This document shows, in pieces, positions 39,201 through 47,674 of a stretch of 64,000 bases of DNA. Both the position numbers and the translations under genes were made by a program. Source of the DNA: Luidia sarsii (Eukaryota; Echinodermata; Asteroidea; Paxillosida; Luidiidae); contig OX465108.1 of the NCBI GenBank assembly GCA_949987565.1, forward strand, positions 62,001-126,000. The letters run 5' to 3'. How positions within the stretch are numbered: position 1 is the stretch's first letter; every line of letters starts with the position of its first letter. A model generated the notes under the pieces. That model did not search any database. It was not told where the DNA came from and saw only the letters and a list, made by a program, of their open reading frames with translations.

Positions 39201-41555
39201 TAGGACATGTCCCACCATCACAGTGTCCATCAGGACAGATTCCATGCCTACTTGGGGACCAATGTATTCCTTTGTCTGCTATGTGTGATGGAGTTGAGGA
39301 CTGCAGTGATGGCTATGATGAGCAATGTGGTAATGTTACTGGTAAGTTTTACTTAAGGCCAATTACAGTTATTTTTTTTTTCTCAGCCTGCAGGACATTA
39401 GGGGAAATGGTGACTAGTTCTTAGGACAGATATACCTACCCCAATATGACCAAGAACAGAATTTCACAATTACTTTCACATTCCATGACACTCCTAGGAA
39501 GCAATTAGATAATGAGCCATTAAAGGAAGTCATTATTTTGTATGTTTTAAACTGCAGAACCTGTTGAGCCATCAGAATGCACACCAGGACACATTCCATG
39601 TCCATTAAGTGACAGGTGTATCTCCCTATCTTCTTTATGCAATGGAGTTGAGGATTGCCCCAGTGGTGTGGACGAAATGGACTGCAAAGATGGCGGTAAC
39701 AGTTCCATCATTAATTTGCTGTCTTAAATTTTACATAAAACTCTGTACCTAAAGCTACCGGATATTTTCTATGAACAAACTGGACACAGTGTACTACAGT
39801 ACATGTATTTTGGAAAGCATAAGGATCAACAAATAATTTTCAAATTAAATGCATTAATTTGTTACAAGTTTTATGCAGTGTAGTACATGTACACATCCCC
39901 CCATGTGACAGTTAATTGGTTGTCTCTGTATGCCATTCGATCTAGGACATGTCCCACCATCACAGTGTCCATCAGGACAGATTCCATGCCTACGTGGGGA
40001 CCAATGTATTCCTCTGTCTGCTATGTGTGATGGGGTTGAGGACTGCAGTGATGGCTATGATGAGCAATGCGGTAATGCAACTGGTACGTTCATGCCAAAT
40101 ACACCCACACGAATGTTAAAAAAATGGATTGTTTTACCTCACAAACACTCACAGCTCACAGGAAAGCTCAAAAGACATCAAATTTGAACCATTTTCATCT
40201 GGGTTACTATCCTTTGAACAGAGTAAGACCTAGGCTTTCTTAAATGTGCCGACAATCAGCTAGCTTCCCACAGTGTTTCCTGATGGCTGTGATGTGTGAT
40301 GGGGTAGACAAATAATTACATTTCAGCAAATGAGGAGATGTCTTATATCTATTGATAATTAATTGTTTTCGAATTCTTGTTTCCCTCAGCATGTCTTCCA
40401 ATCACGGTGACAGAATGTTCACACGGTTTGGACTACAAGGAAACAATCTTAGGATATAATGCCATGGCCATCTCTCAGGACAATATTGCTACCATCATAG
40501 GAGCAATATCAACCCTTTTTAACACCAGCTGTGGCACCTTTTTCCGTCCTTTCCTGTGTGCAACCTTTCTACCTCCTTGTGGACAACAAATTCAACTGCC
40601 ATGTCGAGAACTATGCCACGTGGCCTTCAAGCAGTGTGTGGAGTATTTTGATGGGCAGCTAACAGAGGAAGATATGCTGGCACAAGCACAGGCTGGGAGT
40701 ACAGGTGGCTGTGCTGCCCTGCCAACCCAGACTGATGGACAATGCTACAATGGTCAGCCTCTAACAATCTACTTGTACATCCTTGTACAAACTCAGATTT
40801 CAAATGATGTAGAGACAGTTGAATATAGAAAATGGCAACAATTGAAAATGTTTATAATGTATTACCATCTACATCTACAGAAATAATACATTTTGGTGAC
40901 GATAAATGAACGTTTCAGAATGAAACCATCAACTGCATACAATGTTTCAGAATTTGTGTCATGATTTCTCCTACAGTGAAAGAAGTAACCATTGGATACA
41001 TGGTGGCATCTGCCTCTGAGACCTCCTTAGTCAGGTATGTAGACTGTACCTACAACCTCTTGCCCAAGTTCAAACCCATGTGGGCGACTCCAGATGGATC
41101 AAAAGTCAAAAATGGTAAGGCCATTAAAGAATTGTTCTTTGTTGCTTGTGCCACAGTATACTTGAATTTGTATTACCATATTCATTAAGAAGTGCATTAC
41201 TCTCACTGATTTTAAAAAGCACAAGAAAGCATTTCATTTTATTTCATGAAGATATACATGTACATTAGTAAGAATATAGCAGGAAGGTTACCCCTTAGTT
41301 CAATAACATCAACGTTTGTCCTCGGGTCTCTTTCTGCATGCTTTCTCAAGGAACCAAAGGAGAACATTAGCTAATGATTGTCAGTATAGTGAGTACTGTA
41401 CAAACTGTTTTGTTTGTTTGAATTCAGGTACCAGGCGGCCGATGCAGGCTATCCACATATCTGACAGTGTCACCCGCCTTCAAATAAGTCAGCCTGATAT
41501 CCATGGTGTCTTCACATGCTCTGGCAGAGAGTACTCGGACACAATTGAGTTCTAA
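33239..41555 (+). CDS. Secreted Frizzled-CRD / Ig / LDLa multidomain protein
   Basis: Fifteen exons join in frame to about 850 aa: 33239-33320, 35392-35787, 36183-36311, 36757-36969, eight LDLa exons (listed separately, 37552-40083), 40390-40752, 40977-41114, 41428-41555. Order: signal peptide ([15 protein letters not shown]..), Frizzled cysteine-rich domain 1 (about 29-160; ten Cys; [27 protein letters not shown]), Ig-like 1 ([13 protein letters not shown] ... DGGHYTCVV), eight LDLa modules, CRD 2 (ten Cys; [17 protein letters not shown]), Ig-like 2 ([13 protein letters not shown] ... HGVFTC), stop. Every internal intron is phase 1, the hallmark of exon shuffling. There is no transmembrane segment, kinase, kringle or protease. 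CRDs bind Wnt lipids or act in corin-type proteins; CRD plus LDLa recalls corin, and CRD plus Ig recalls ROR/MuSK, but this combination matches none that I know. A soluble Wnt- or ligand-binding role is inference. An ATG with a good signal peptide fixes the start. Confidence 0.9.
33776..33950 (+). mobile_element. tRNA-derived SINE copy, degenerate, in CRD-gene intron 1
   Basis: CCCGGCAAAGACTATAGTTGACT, TAGCTCAAATGGGAAGAGCG, CTGGTACGCAAAACTAGAGG and TCTCG follow the family order; box B is worn (GAATTCACAGTC). Confidence 0.75.
34355..34405. repeat. Palindromic-family repeat, truncated arm
   Basis: GGGCATGACGTTTCGATCCT..ACCTTTCTCAAAGGC with an internal deletion of the AGCAGG portion, inside intron 1 of the CRD/Ig/LDLa gene. 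Confidence 0.7.
35091..35300 (+). mobile_element. tRNA-derived SINE copy just upstream of the CRD1 exon
   Basis: The head (CTGACTGGTGCCCTACAC..AAAGACTATTTGACTATTTGGGAAGGC), a near-consensus box A (GGATAGCTCAGTTGGTAAAA..GCGCTGG), a box-B-like GGGTCTAATTCCC and the AAAGTCCCAGTCAGTTTGTC 3' end are all present. It lies about 90 bp before the acceptor of the exon encoding CRD 1. Confidence 0.85.
37245..37405. repeat. Palindromic dispersed repeat, best hairpin copy
   Basis: Two arms of about 48 bp (TTTAGTGGGCCTGACGTTTC, GATCCTAGCAGGACCTTTCT, CAAAGG) meet almost head to head near 37352 and are virtually perfect inverted copies. The left flank (TACAAAAATGTTGCAAACTG, CTTACTGACTAAAA) is shared with the flanks of other copies. 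It lies in the intron before the first LDLa exon. Confidence 0.9.
37552..40083 (+). repeat. Four tandem copies of a two-exon LDLa cassette (8 exons of 138 bp)
   Basis: Type A exons: 37552-37689, 38230-38367, 38896-39033, 39558-39695. Type B exons: 37853-37990, 38538-38675, 39204-39341, 39946-40083. All are exactly 138 bp, phase 1-1, and each encodes one six-cysteine LDLa module. Type A has [16 protein letters not shown] and type B CDGVEDC(T/S)DGYDEQC; the acids for the calcium cage are present, with Asn in the first position in type A and Asp in type B. The introns are repeated as well: the intron after type A in copies 2 and 3 is nearly identical, so the duplications or gene conversion are recent. 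Cassette spacing is 678, 666 and 662 bp. Confidence 0.95.
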
Positions 41556-42413
41556 CAGACCGGCACATCTTGCCCTGATAGTTGCTTAATAAGACAAATA
41601 ATACGAGTATACACAGTCCTTATTTATAATGTAGCACCTAGCTGTACAAAAGGTATGCTGTCATTGGGTGGTCTACGGATGCATTCTTAATGATTTGCTA
41701 TGGCTAGGAATGAGACACATTAACCTGTAGTAAGTTACAGCAGCTGCCAAGTTGTGACTTCAATAGTTTCATGCATAATTTGAAGTCACAGCCGATTCCA
41801 GGCCATGACTTGACTCCTTAATGCACTGCCGACTCATGAACTCATGTCTGTGCATAAACATTTGGGCACATGAAATTAAAATAATCTTTAACATTTCATT
41901 TGCATATATGCATATGAAAGTTTGTTGGAAGTCAAAAATGTACTGACAATGACAATTCCAATCAAAATAATCCTTTGGAGGAAATACATTATTTTTGGTT
42001 TGAAAATGTGTAAATGATTTAATGATGATAATCAATGCATCACATTTTTTCTCTGTAATATTCATTTGTATCATTGTCTTTTATCATGGAATATTAGCAT
42101 TTTCATTCTTTTGGACTTGTCAATCATTATAGGACACCTACATGTATGAGGGGCTCCAATATTATACAGTTCCAGCATTCTAAAGGGTCAGGCGGATTGA
42201 GTACAAATAATTCCAGATTTTGTGATAACTCAAAAATTTTGGGCAAAATCCGGGAATTCCATATTATAGTCTTAGTCTTTTCATTTCCTTAATAAGTTTC
42301 AACATTAATTGAGAACATTTTACGATTAAAAAGTTGATCAATAAAACCTTTAAATGGTTGTAATGATTACACTTTACTATTTAAAGTAAGTACAGTTCTC
42401 AAGTTCATGTATA
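41556..42413. other. 3' UTRs between convergent genes
   Basis: This is the shared downstream region of the CRD/Ig/LDLa gene (plus) and TRMO (minus). It is AT-rich with no exon. It contains a candidate polyadenylation signal near its right end, and the two transcripts may overlap. Confidence 0.6.
42340..42345 (+). terminator. Candidate polyadenylation signal of the CRD/Ig/LDLa gene
   Basis: AATAAA in GATCAATAAAACC, about 0.78 kb after the stop codon and only 69 bp before the TRMO stop on the other strand. Confidence 0.4.
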
Positions 42414-45163
42414 TCAAGGAATAGCAGCAAGGCTCACTGGCTGAATTCGCACAACTTCCACAAAATCAGCGCCAAACCAGCAGGTGATATGTAAAGTGTC
42501 TACTGTGAAGAAATACAGACGGTCTTGACAATGGTTGCGACGGTAGGTGGATCTTGGATCTGCCTCTAGTATCTTACGTATGGCTTGGCGAGCTTCTACT
42601 TTGTCATGCAGGAATTCCAACTGGTAATTTGGATCTATTAATCAAAAGAATATGGATTCAATCTTGTATCATTGTATGATTAGCAGCAGTGGATTGAAGG
42701 GGAACAGATGTCTGCTGAAGGGGGCATGCAGCAATAATTTGAAAAGTTGAAATACCTGTAAATGCATATATGCTATGAGACTAACTCAGACTATACAGTG
42801 GAACGTTGCTATAACGAACGCCGATATATCAAACATTCGGCTAATATGAATGCCCTATGGCTCCCAATTTTTGTGTACAAATTATGTGGCCACAAGTCTT
42901 CAACTGCTATAACGAATGAACGTTATACCGAACAATTTTCATGGATCCTGGAATGTTCGTTACACACTGTAGCGACGTTCCACTGTATTTTGAACACTTC
43001 CCTGGGCAATAATCCTTCACAGGAGAATTTGAATTTCCCCTAGGACTTCTATGCTACTTTGAATTCCAGTCACTTACCACTGTTCTCTATCATGAATGTC
43101 TCCAGCTCCTTCTCAGCATGATTTGTAAACCTGACATCTAATGATCTGATTGGTGGACACTTGATCCAATTAGGCACTTTGACTTTTGACCCTTCTGAAA
43201 TGTCCTTGTCATCAGCTCTAATCTCTTGGACTTCTCTCCCAGCATCTGGTTCACTCTTCTCTGGGTCGCTGGCAATGGTTTGAATGCTGGAGTCTAATGC
43301 TGCAGAATTGCCATCATTCTGCTGAGCTCCAATTGACACTTGAAAAGAATGGCCATCACCTTTGGCTTTAGACACGGACTGTCTGTCATACCTTACTACT
43401 TCATCAATGGAGGCAGTATTAACCTTCATAGTTTCCTGATCCACACAGCTCTTCAATGTATGGCTGTCAAGTGTCTGATCACATAGGACTTGCTCAGGAT
43501 TATCATAGGATGGTATGTATGGTTTGATGTCCAGAACAGGAGTTCCGTCAATGATATCAACACCTGAGATGTGCAGAGTTTCGCCTGAAAAACAAAAATA
43601 AATTCAATTATGAAAAAATGGCGAAGAGAACTGAACTGGGACTTGCAACGGAGACCTCTAGTTTTCCATACCAGTGCTCCCATACCATCTGAGCTAGCCA
43701 GCCTTTTGACAGCCGCCTTCCCAAATAGTAAACTATGTAGTCTTTGTAAGGGTGGGGGCGCTAGTCAGAAGCATTTAACCATTTATTACCGTATATCTCT
43801 TGGGATCACACCTGTTTTCATTCAGATGCAAATAATATGTTGTAGACCTGGCTACAGCAGTTTGGGGATCATACAAAAAAAGGATGCAGTTTTTCAATTC
43901 AAGTCATACAAATAAAGAACAAACTGACTGGGACCTATTGAACAAACCTGTGATCTCAAATGGTAAGAGCGCTGGTACACAAAACCAGAGGGTTCAGATT
44001 CAAGGCCTGGTCCAAGTTTTATTTGCTACATCTTTTAATTGTCCGAAAGTATTTTCCTTTATTTGTTTGAACAAATAAATACATACATGTACACGTATGT
44101 ACATCTGCAATGTCAAGGCTGGACACAATGCAATTGCCATGGCAATTTTGTTTTTTACAAATTGGAATATACAGCATTCACCCGTCCACTGTAGTTCATA
44201 GAAAACTAAGTAAGAAGCGTTTCAAAAGCATAAATACAGTATATCAAACCATTGGTATATCCCTGTACTGCACTATGATTCACATGTATGTAGACAAGAT
44301 CACAAGTGACTATTTAACTGTCATTCACCTTCAATGTGGTCCAGTTTGGCAAGAGTAAGACCAATAGGGTTGGGGCGATGAGGACTCCGCGTTGCAAACA
44401 CTCCAACTTTGGCACCATCCAGCCGAGGTGGTTTCACCTTAGCCTTGCTGAATCTTTTCCCTCCATTCTTGTGAAAGAGAAACATGATCCTGCAGCAAAT
44501 TGGACGACAAAATGTTAATTGAATACAAAATGACATGAATTTAATCAGGAAAAACCTGAAAGTGGGTAGCAAACCAATCACTGTCAATCACGGTCCACAT
44601 TTCAATTAATTGAAAAGGTTGCACTAAATGAATATACATGTGTGTAAATCTCAAAATTTAGTGAGCCTGATGTTTTGATCCTAGCAAGACCTTTGAAAGG
44701 TCCTGCTAGGATCAAAACTTCAGGCCCGCTAAATTTTGAGATTTGCATTTTGGTTATTTTAGTCAAGAAGTTTACGACATTTTTGTAGATCACTATAAAT
44801 GAATATAAATTATGAACAGAACAGTTGTATGAAAATAGAAATGAAAGGATAGCAGACAGCACTCACAGCAGTCCTCAATCATTACCATATATGTGAAAAC
44901 TGTCCCAGACCCTGCAGAGAATGCTCAGGGTTAGGAAAGGTCTCCTTCAGCACTCTAAGCTTTGCTCTAGAGAAGGAACACACTGAAGGTTGACGTGGTG
45001 TTCCATTCTTGCTCTTGAAGCAGGACTTAATGTACCCGATGGGTGAACCAAGAGATGTACTCGTATCCATGTTGTTTGATGACACTTCAACGTCATCCTC
45101 AGACTTCTTCACAAAACTTGAAGGATTCTGAAGGCTTGTGGTAGGTGTTTGTTTGCCTTCCAT
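42414..45163 (-). CDS. TRMO: tRNA (adenine(37)-N6)-methyltransferase TRMO
   Basis: Four exons join in frame to 388 aa: 44886-45163, 44329-44489, 43078-43584, 42414-42634. TrmO/UPF0066 proteins add the methyl group to t6A37 of threonine tRNA, giving m6t6A, using S-adenosylmethionine bound in a small beta-barrel fold. The sequence shows the animal-type N-terminal extension, then IGYIKSCFKSKNGTPRQPSV, the signature TRSPHRPNPIGLTLAKL with PPRLDGAKVGVF before it, SGVDIIDGTPVLDIKPY, an acidic, poorly conserved middle (about residues 170-270), and the C-terminal ADPRSTYRR..CQDRLYFFTVD..HITCWFG block typical of the eukaryotic protein. Length is close to but shorter than human TRMO. Each of its three introns contains a transposable element. 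It is divergent from CCDC87 with 2.5 kb between start codons. Confidence 0.95.
42796..42985. mobile_element. 190-bp Tigger/pogo-type MITE in a TRMO intron
   Basis: The ends are CAGTGGAACGTTGCTA and, inverted, CAGTGGAACGTCGCTA, flanked by TA on both sides (42794-42795 and 42986-42987). ATAACGAAC words occur inside both ends. CAGTGGAAC..ATAACGAA ends with a TA target are characteristic of the pogo/Tigger branch of Tc1/mariner elements. No coding capacity. Confidence 0.85.
43613..43782 (-). mobile_element. tRNA-derived SINE copy (minus) in a TRMO intron
   Basis: The reverse complement reads CTGACTAGCGCCCCCACCC.., AAAGACTACATAGTTTACTA, GGAAGGC, GGCTAGCTCAGATGGTATGG, GCACTGGTA and GGAAAACTAGAGGTCTC, the usual family order. 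Confidence 0.85.
43915..44060 (+). mobile_element. tRNA-derived SINE fragment (plus) in a TRMO intron
   Basis: TGGTAAGAGCGCTGGTACAC, AAAACCAGAGG, a box-B-like GATTCAAGGCC and TCCAAGTTTTATTTGCTA. The 5' head is missing. It lies about 130 bp from an oppositely oriented copy. Confidence 0.75.
44640..44790. repeat. Palindromic dispersed repeat, hairpin copy in TRMO intron 1
   Basis: TCTCAAAATTTAGTGAGCCT, GATGTTTTGATCC and AGGACC-type words meet their inverted partner at about 44695. The outer arm AAATTTTGAGATTTGCATTT, then TTATTTTAGTCAAGAAGTTT, matches the outer flank seen at other copies. Confidence 0.85.
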
Positions 45164-45423
45164 TACTTTACTAGCACTAGTAGTAGTAGAAGCGACCTGA
45201 TTCCGGCGGAGAACTTTGACAGTTTGAAGAATACATGTATTTCCAGATATCCTACGAGAATTAAATCATAAACAGTAGACAATCATCCAATCAGGTCTGC
45301 ATTCCTTTTCTAGAGACTTCTGCAGGCTCTACGAGTACGACTACGGTGCTATGAAAGTATGTGTAGAACTTTAATTCCTGTGGTATTAAATGTTACCTAC
45401 TCTACACTCATCATTTATACTAT

Positions 45424-45919
45424 AGCCGCGTTTCCACTGGACTAAAATTTAACCGAGACGATGGTTAAATTTCTAATGGTCAAATTTGACCGTCGTTCCC
45501 ACTTGGACTTTTGAGTCAGTCAAATTTAACCGAGACAATGGTTAAAGTAACCGAGCTGGCAATATAACGGCTCATGAAGGTCAAGTGTCAGCCGGATACA
45601 CAATGTACGTGTGTACATTTAGCGCGCGATAAGAAGCAGACGCTGTGCACAGTGCATGTACGTGTTACGTCATAGGCCGGATTTGGTTCTTTACCGAGTC
45701 GCATTTAACCGAGTGGTGCGTTTCCACTGGACTAATCGGCTCGGTTAAACTTACCTGGTCACTTTTACTGGGCAGAGGTTGCTCGGTAAAAGTAACCATT
45801 GGACTCGGTTAAAGTAACCGAGAGAAATTTGACTGGGCCGTTTCCACTGGACTTATTTTGGTCAAAGTAACCATCGTCTCGGTTACTTTAACCAAAATTA
45901 GTCCAGTGGAAACGCGGCT
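45424..45919. mobile_element. 496-bp TIR element upstream of TRMO
   Basis: The ends AGCCGCGTTTCCACTGGACT and the inverted copy at 45898-45919 match over 22 bp. TAT is present on both sides (45421-45423 and 45920-45922), a possible 3-bp target duplication. The inside is built from reiterated pieces of the end: GTTTCCACTGGACTAATCGG at about 45720, CCGTTTCCACTGGACTTA at about 45838 and many GTTAAA/AACCGAG words in both orientations. No coding capacity. A 3-bp target fits PIF/Harbinger-type MITEs, which is inference. Confidence 0.8.
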
Positions 45920-46217
45920 TATGACTGATGTAGTGAACTGAGTAGTAAGATATAAACGATGAAAAGAAAACTGAAAAAGATTTTAAATATTTTAAGAAAG
46001 TGACATGTGGCGATATCTTATTTATTGATTTAAGTGTAATGTAAATGATGTAGTAGATCATGTACTGACTATGAGTACTGTACTGAAGCTTAAATTTGAC
46101 TCTGTTTTGGGAGGGAATGTTGAACTTCAAGTTCAAGACTTAATTTGAAAGTTGAAATCAAATACTAATTATTAATATTATCTAAAATAATAAATACAAT
46201 TTAAATATTTATATCTT

Positions 46218-46340
46218 AAAATTTAGTGGGCCTGACGTTTCGATCCTAGCAGGACCTTTCTCAAAGGCACAGTGACAAGGACAAAACAGATACATGTACA
46301 CGAAGGAAGGGGGAAGAGAGTGAATAGGACACGGATAATT
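46218..46340. repeat. Palindromic-family repeat, extended single-arm copy
   Basis: AAAATTTAGTGGGCCTGACG, TTTCGATCCTAGCAGGACCT and TTCTCAAAGGC, followed by AGTGACAAGGACAAAACAGA, TACATGTACACGAAGGAAGG and GAGAGTGAATAGGACACGGA. It is nearly identical to the first part of 19463-19640. Confidence 0.85.
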
Positions 46341-46949
46341 ATTTATAAAAAGAAAAGTTAGAAGTCCACTACCTATTCATCGTCCATGGGCATGGCTAAT
46401 TTGCACTGCTTGACTGCATCCCAGACTCGCAATTTTGCATTTGATTAGCAGGTTAGACCCGTATTGCCGTAAACGTGATCGTCAGTCCACTTAATTTTCA
46501 CTCAGTATGACACTGACACCGTGGCAGTGACACTAGACAGTATTCCGATTTATTCGGTAAACAAGCCCGTCAATAATCCCATGGAGGCCGCCATCTTTGT
46601 ACACAGCGCCCTCTCGAGACGATATTCAGAGCAACGATAGATGGCGTTGATCACTCCATAGCAACCTGTGAGTAGTCTGGTGCCCGGCCTATCCACAGAT
46701 ACTAGTACTACTACTACTACTACTTGTACTAGTACGACTGCACTCCGGAAATAAATAGAGAACAAAATGTCTGAATGTTTAACCTGATTCATATAAACGT
46801 AAAAAAATAAATAGCCAAGGAAATGAAACCTTTACACAAACGCGTCCAGCAGTAGAAAGAATAATAATATTAATAGTATCAGTATCACTTTGTTGGTAAG
46901 TTCTCAGTTTCAAGTTAAGTTTAACTTACATTACAATTTGCATATCTCA

Positions 46950-47000
46950 AAATTTAGTGGGCCTGACGTTTCGATCCTAGCACTAGCAAGACCTTTCTCA
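46950..47000. repeat. Palindromic-family repeat, short arm
   Basis: TCAAAATTTAGTGGGCCTGA and CGTTTCGATCCTAGCA, with a small CTAGCA duplication before AGACCTTTCTCAA. Confidence 0.8.
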
Positions 47001-47187
47001 ATGGCAATTTGATGTAATTTATTGTCATTGATTGTCAATTTGATGTAATTTATTGTCATTGTGGAGTGGTCTGAATTATACTTATACTAGTTATAGCATT
47101 AGCAGTACAGAATCTCTCCATGAGTAGCCCTTTTCTTTATTCCTTTTTTATTAAGAATTAATGATGGAAAAGGAGTAACAACTAAGC

Positions 47188-47330
47188 TAGTCCGAGTAAC
47201 TTGGACTCGACATGTCACCCTTTTCTTTATCGAAATTAAATATTTGGAGACGGAGTATCGGGTGACTGTACCCGATCCTCAAAATTAAAAAAAGGTGACT
47301 TTTCGGGTCCAAGTTACTCGGACTACAACT
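47188..47330. mobile_element. 143-bp inverted-repeat insertion flanked by a 10-bp direct repeat
   Basis: TAGTCCGAGTAACTTGGAC at the left pairs with its inverted copy ending near 47325, and both arms continue with GTCACC. The sequence ACAACTAAGC stands on each side (47178-47187 and 47331-47340), consistent with a target-site duplication. No coding capacity. Confidence 0.7.
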
Positions 47331-47674
47331 ACAACTAAGCAAGGTCTGGATGATTTTGTTCAATCCTCCATATTATTATAAATGTGACTGAACAGAACAT
47401 ATTGCAAGCAGACACTAGGGCACTTGGCACTATACCACTGTACCAGTACCAGGTTTTTGAATGTCAATGTCAAATGACAATGACATTTGAATATAAGTAG
47501 GCCTACCCGCAAATGTTTACTGCCAAATTAGCTCAGTACAGCAGTAAAGTTAAATTCAGTGTAAATCAGTAATGTCTTTTGACAACAAATTTGATATTCA
47601 TTTTATTTCGGTAAACGATTTGAGACTCTTTAATTCATTTCCCATTGCAGGTTGCATTTGAGTTTTCAATCACC

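Larger units (their letters stand above)
45164..47674. other. Divergent intergenic region between TRMO and CCDC87
   Basis: TRMO starts leftwards at 45163 and CCDC87 translation starts rightwards at 47675. A pyrimidine-rich AG acceptor ends at 47650, only 24 nt before the CCDC87 ATG, so CCDC87 probably has at least one non-coding 5' exon within this interval. The region also holds two TIR elements and two palindromic-family repeats, and a CTACTA tract near 46700-46735. Confidence 0.6.
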
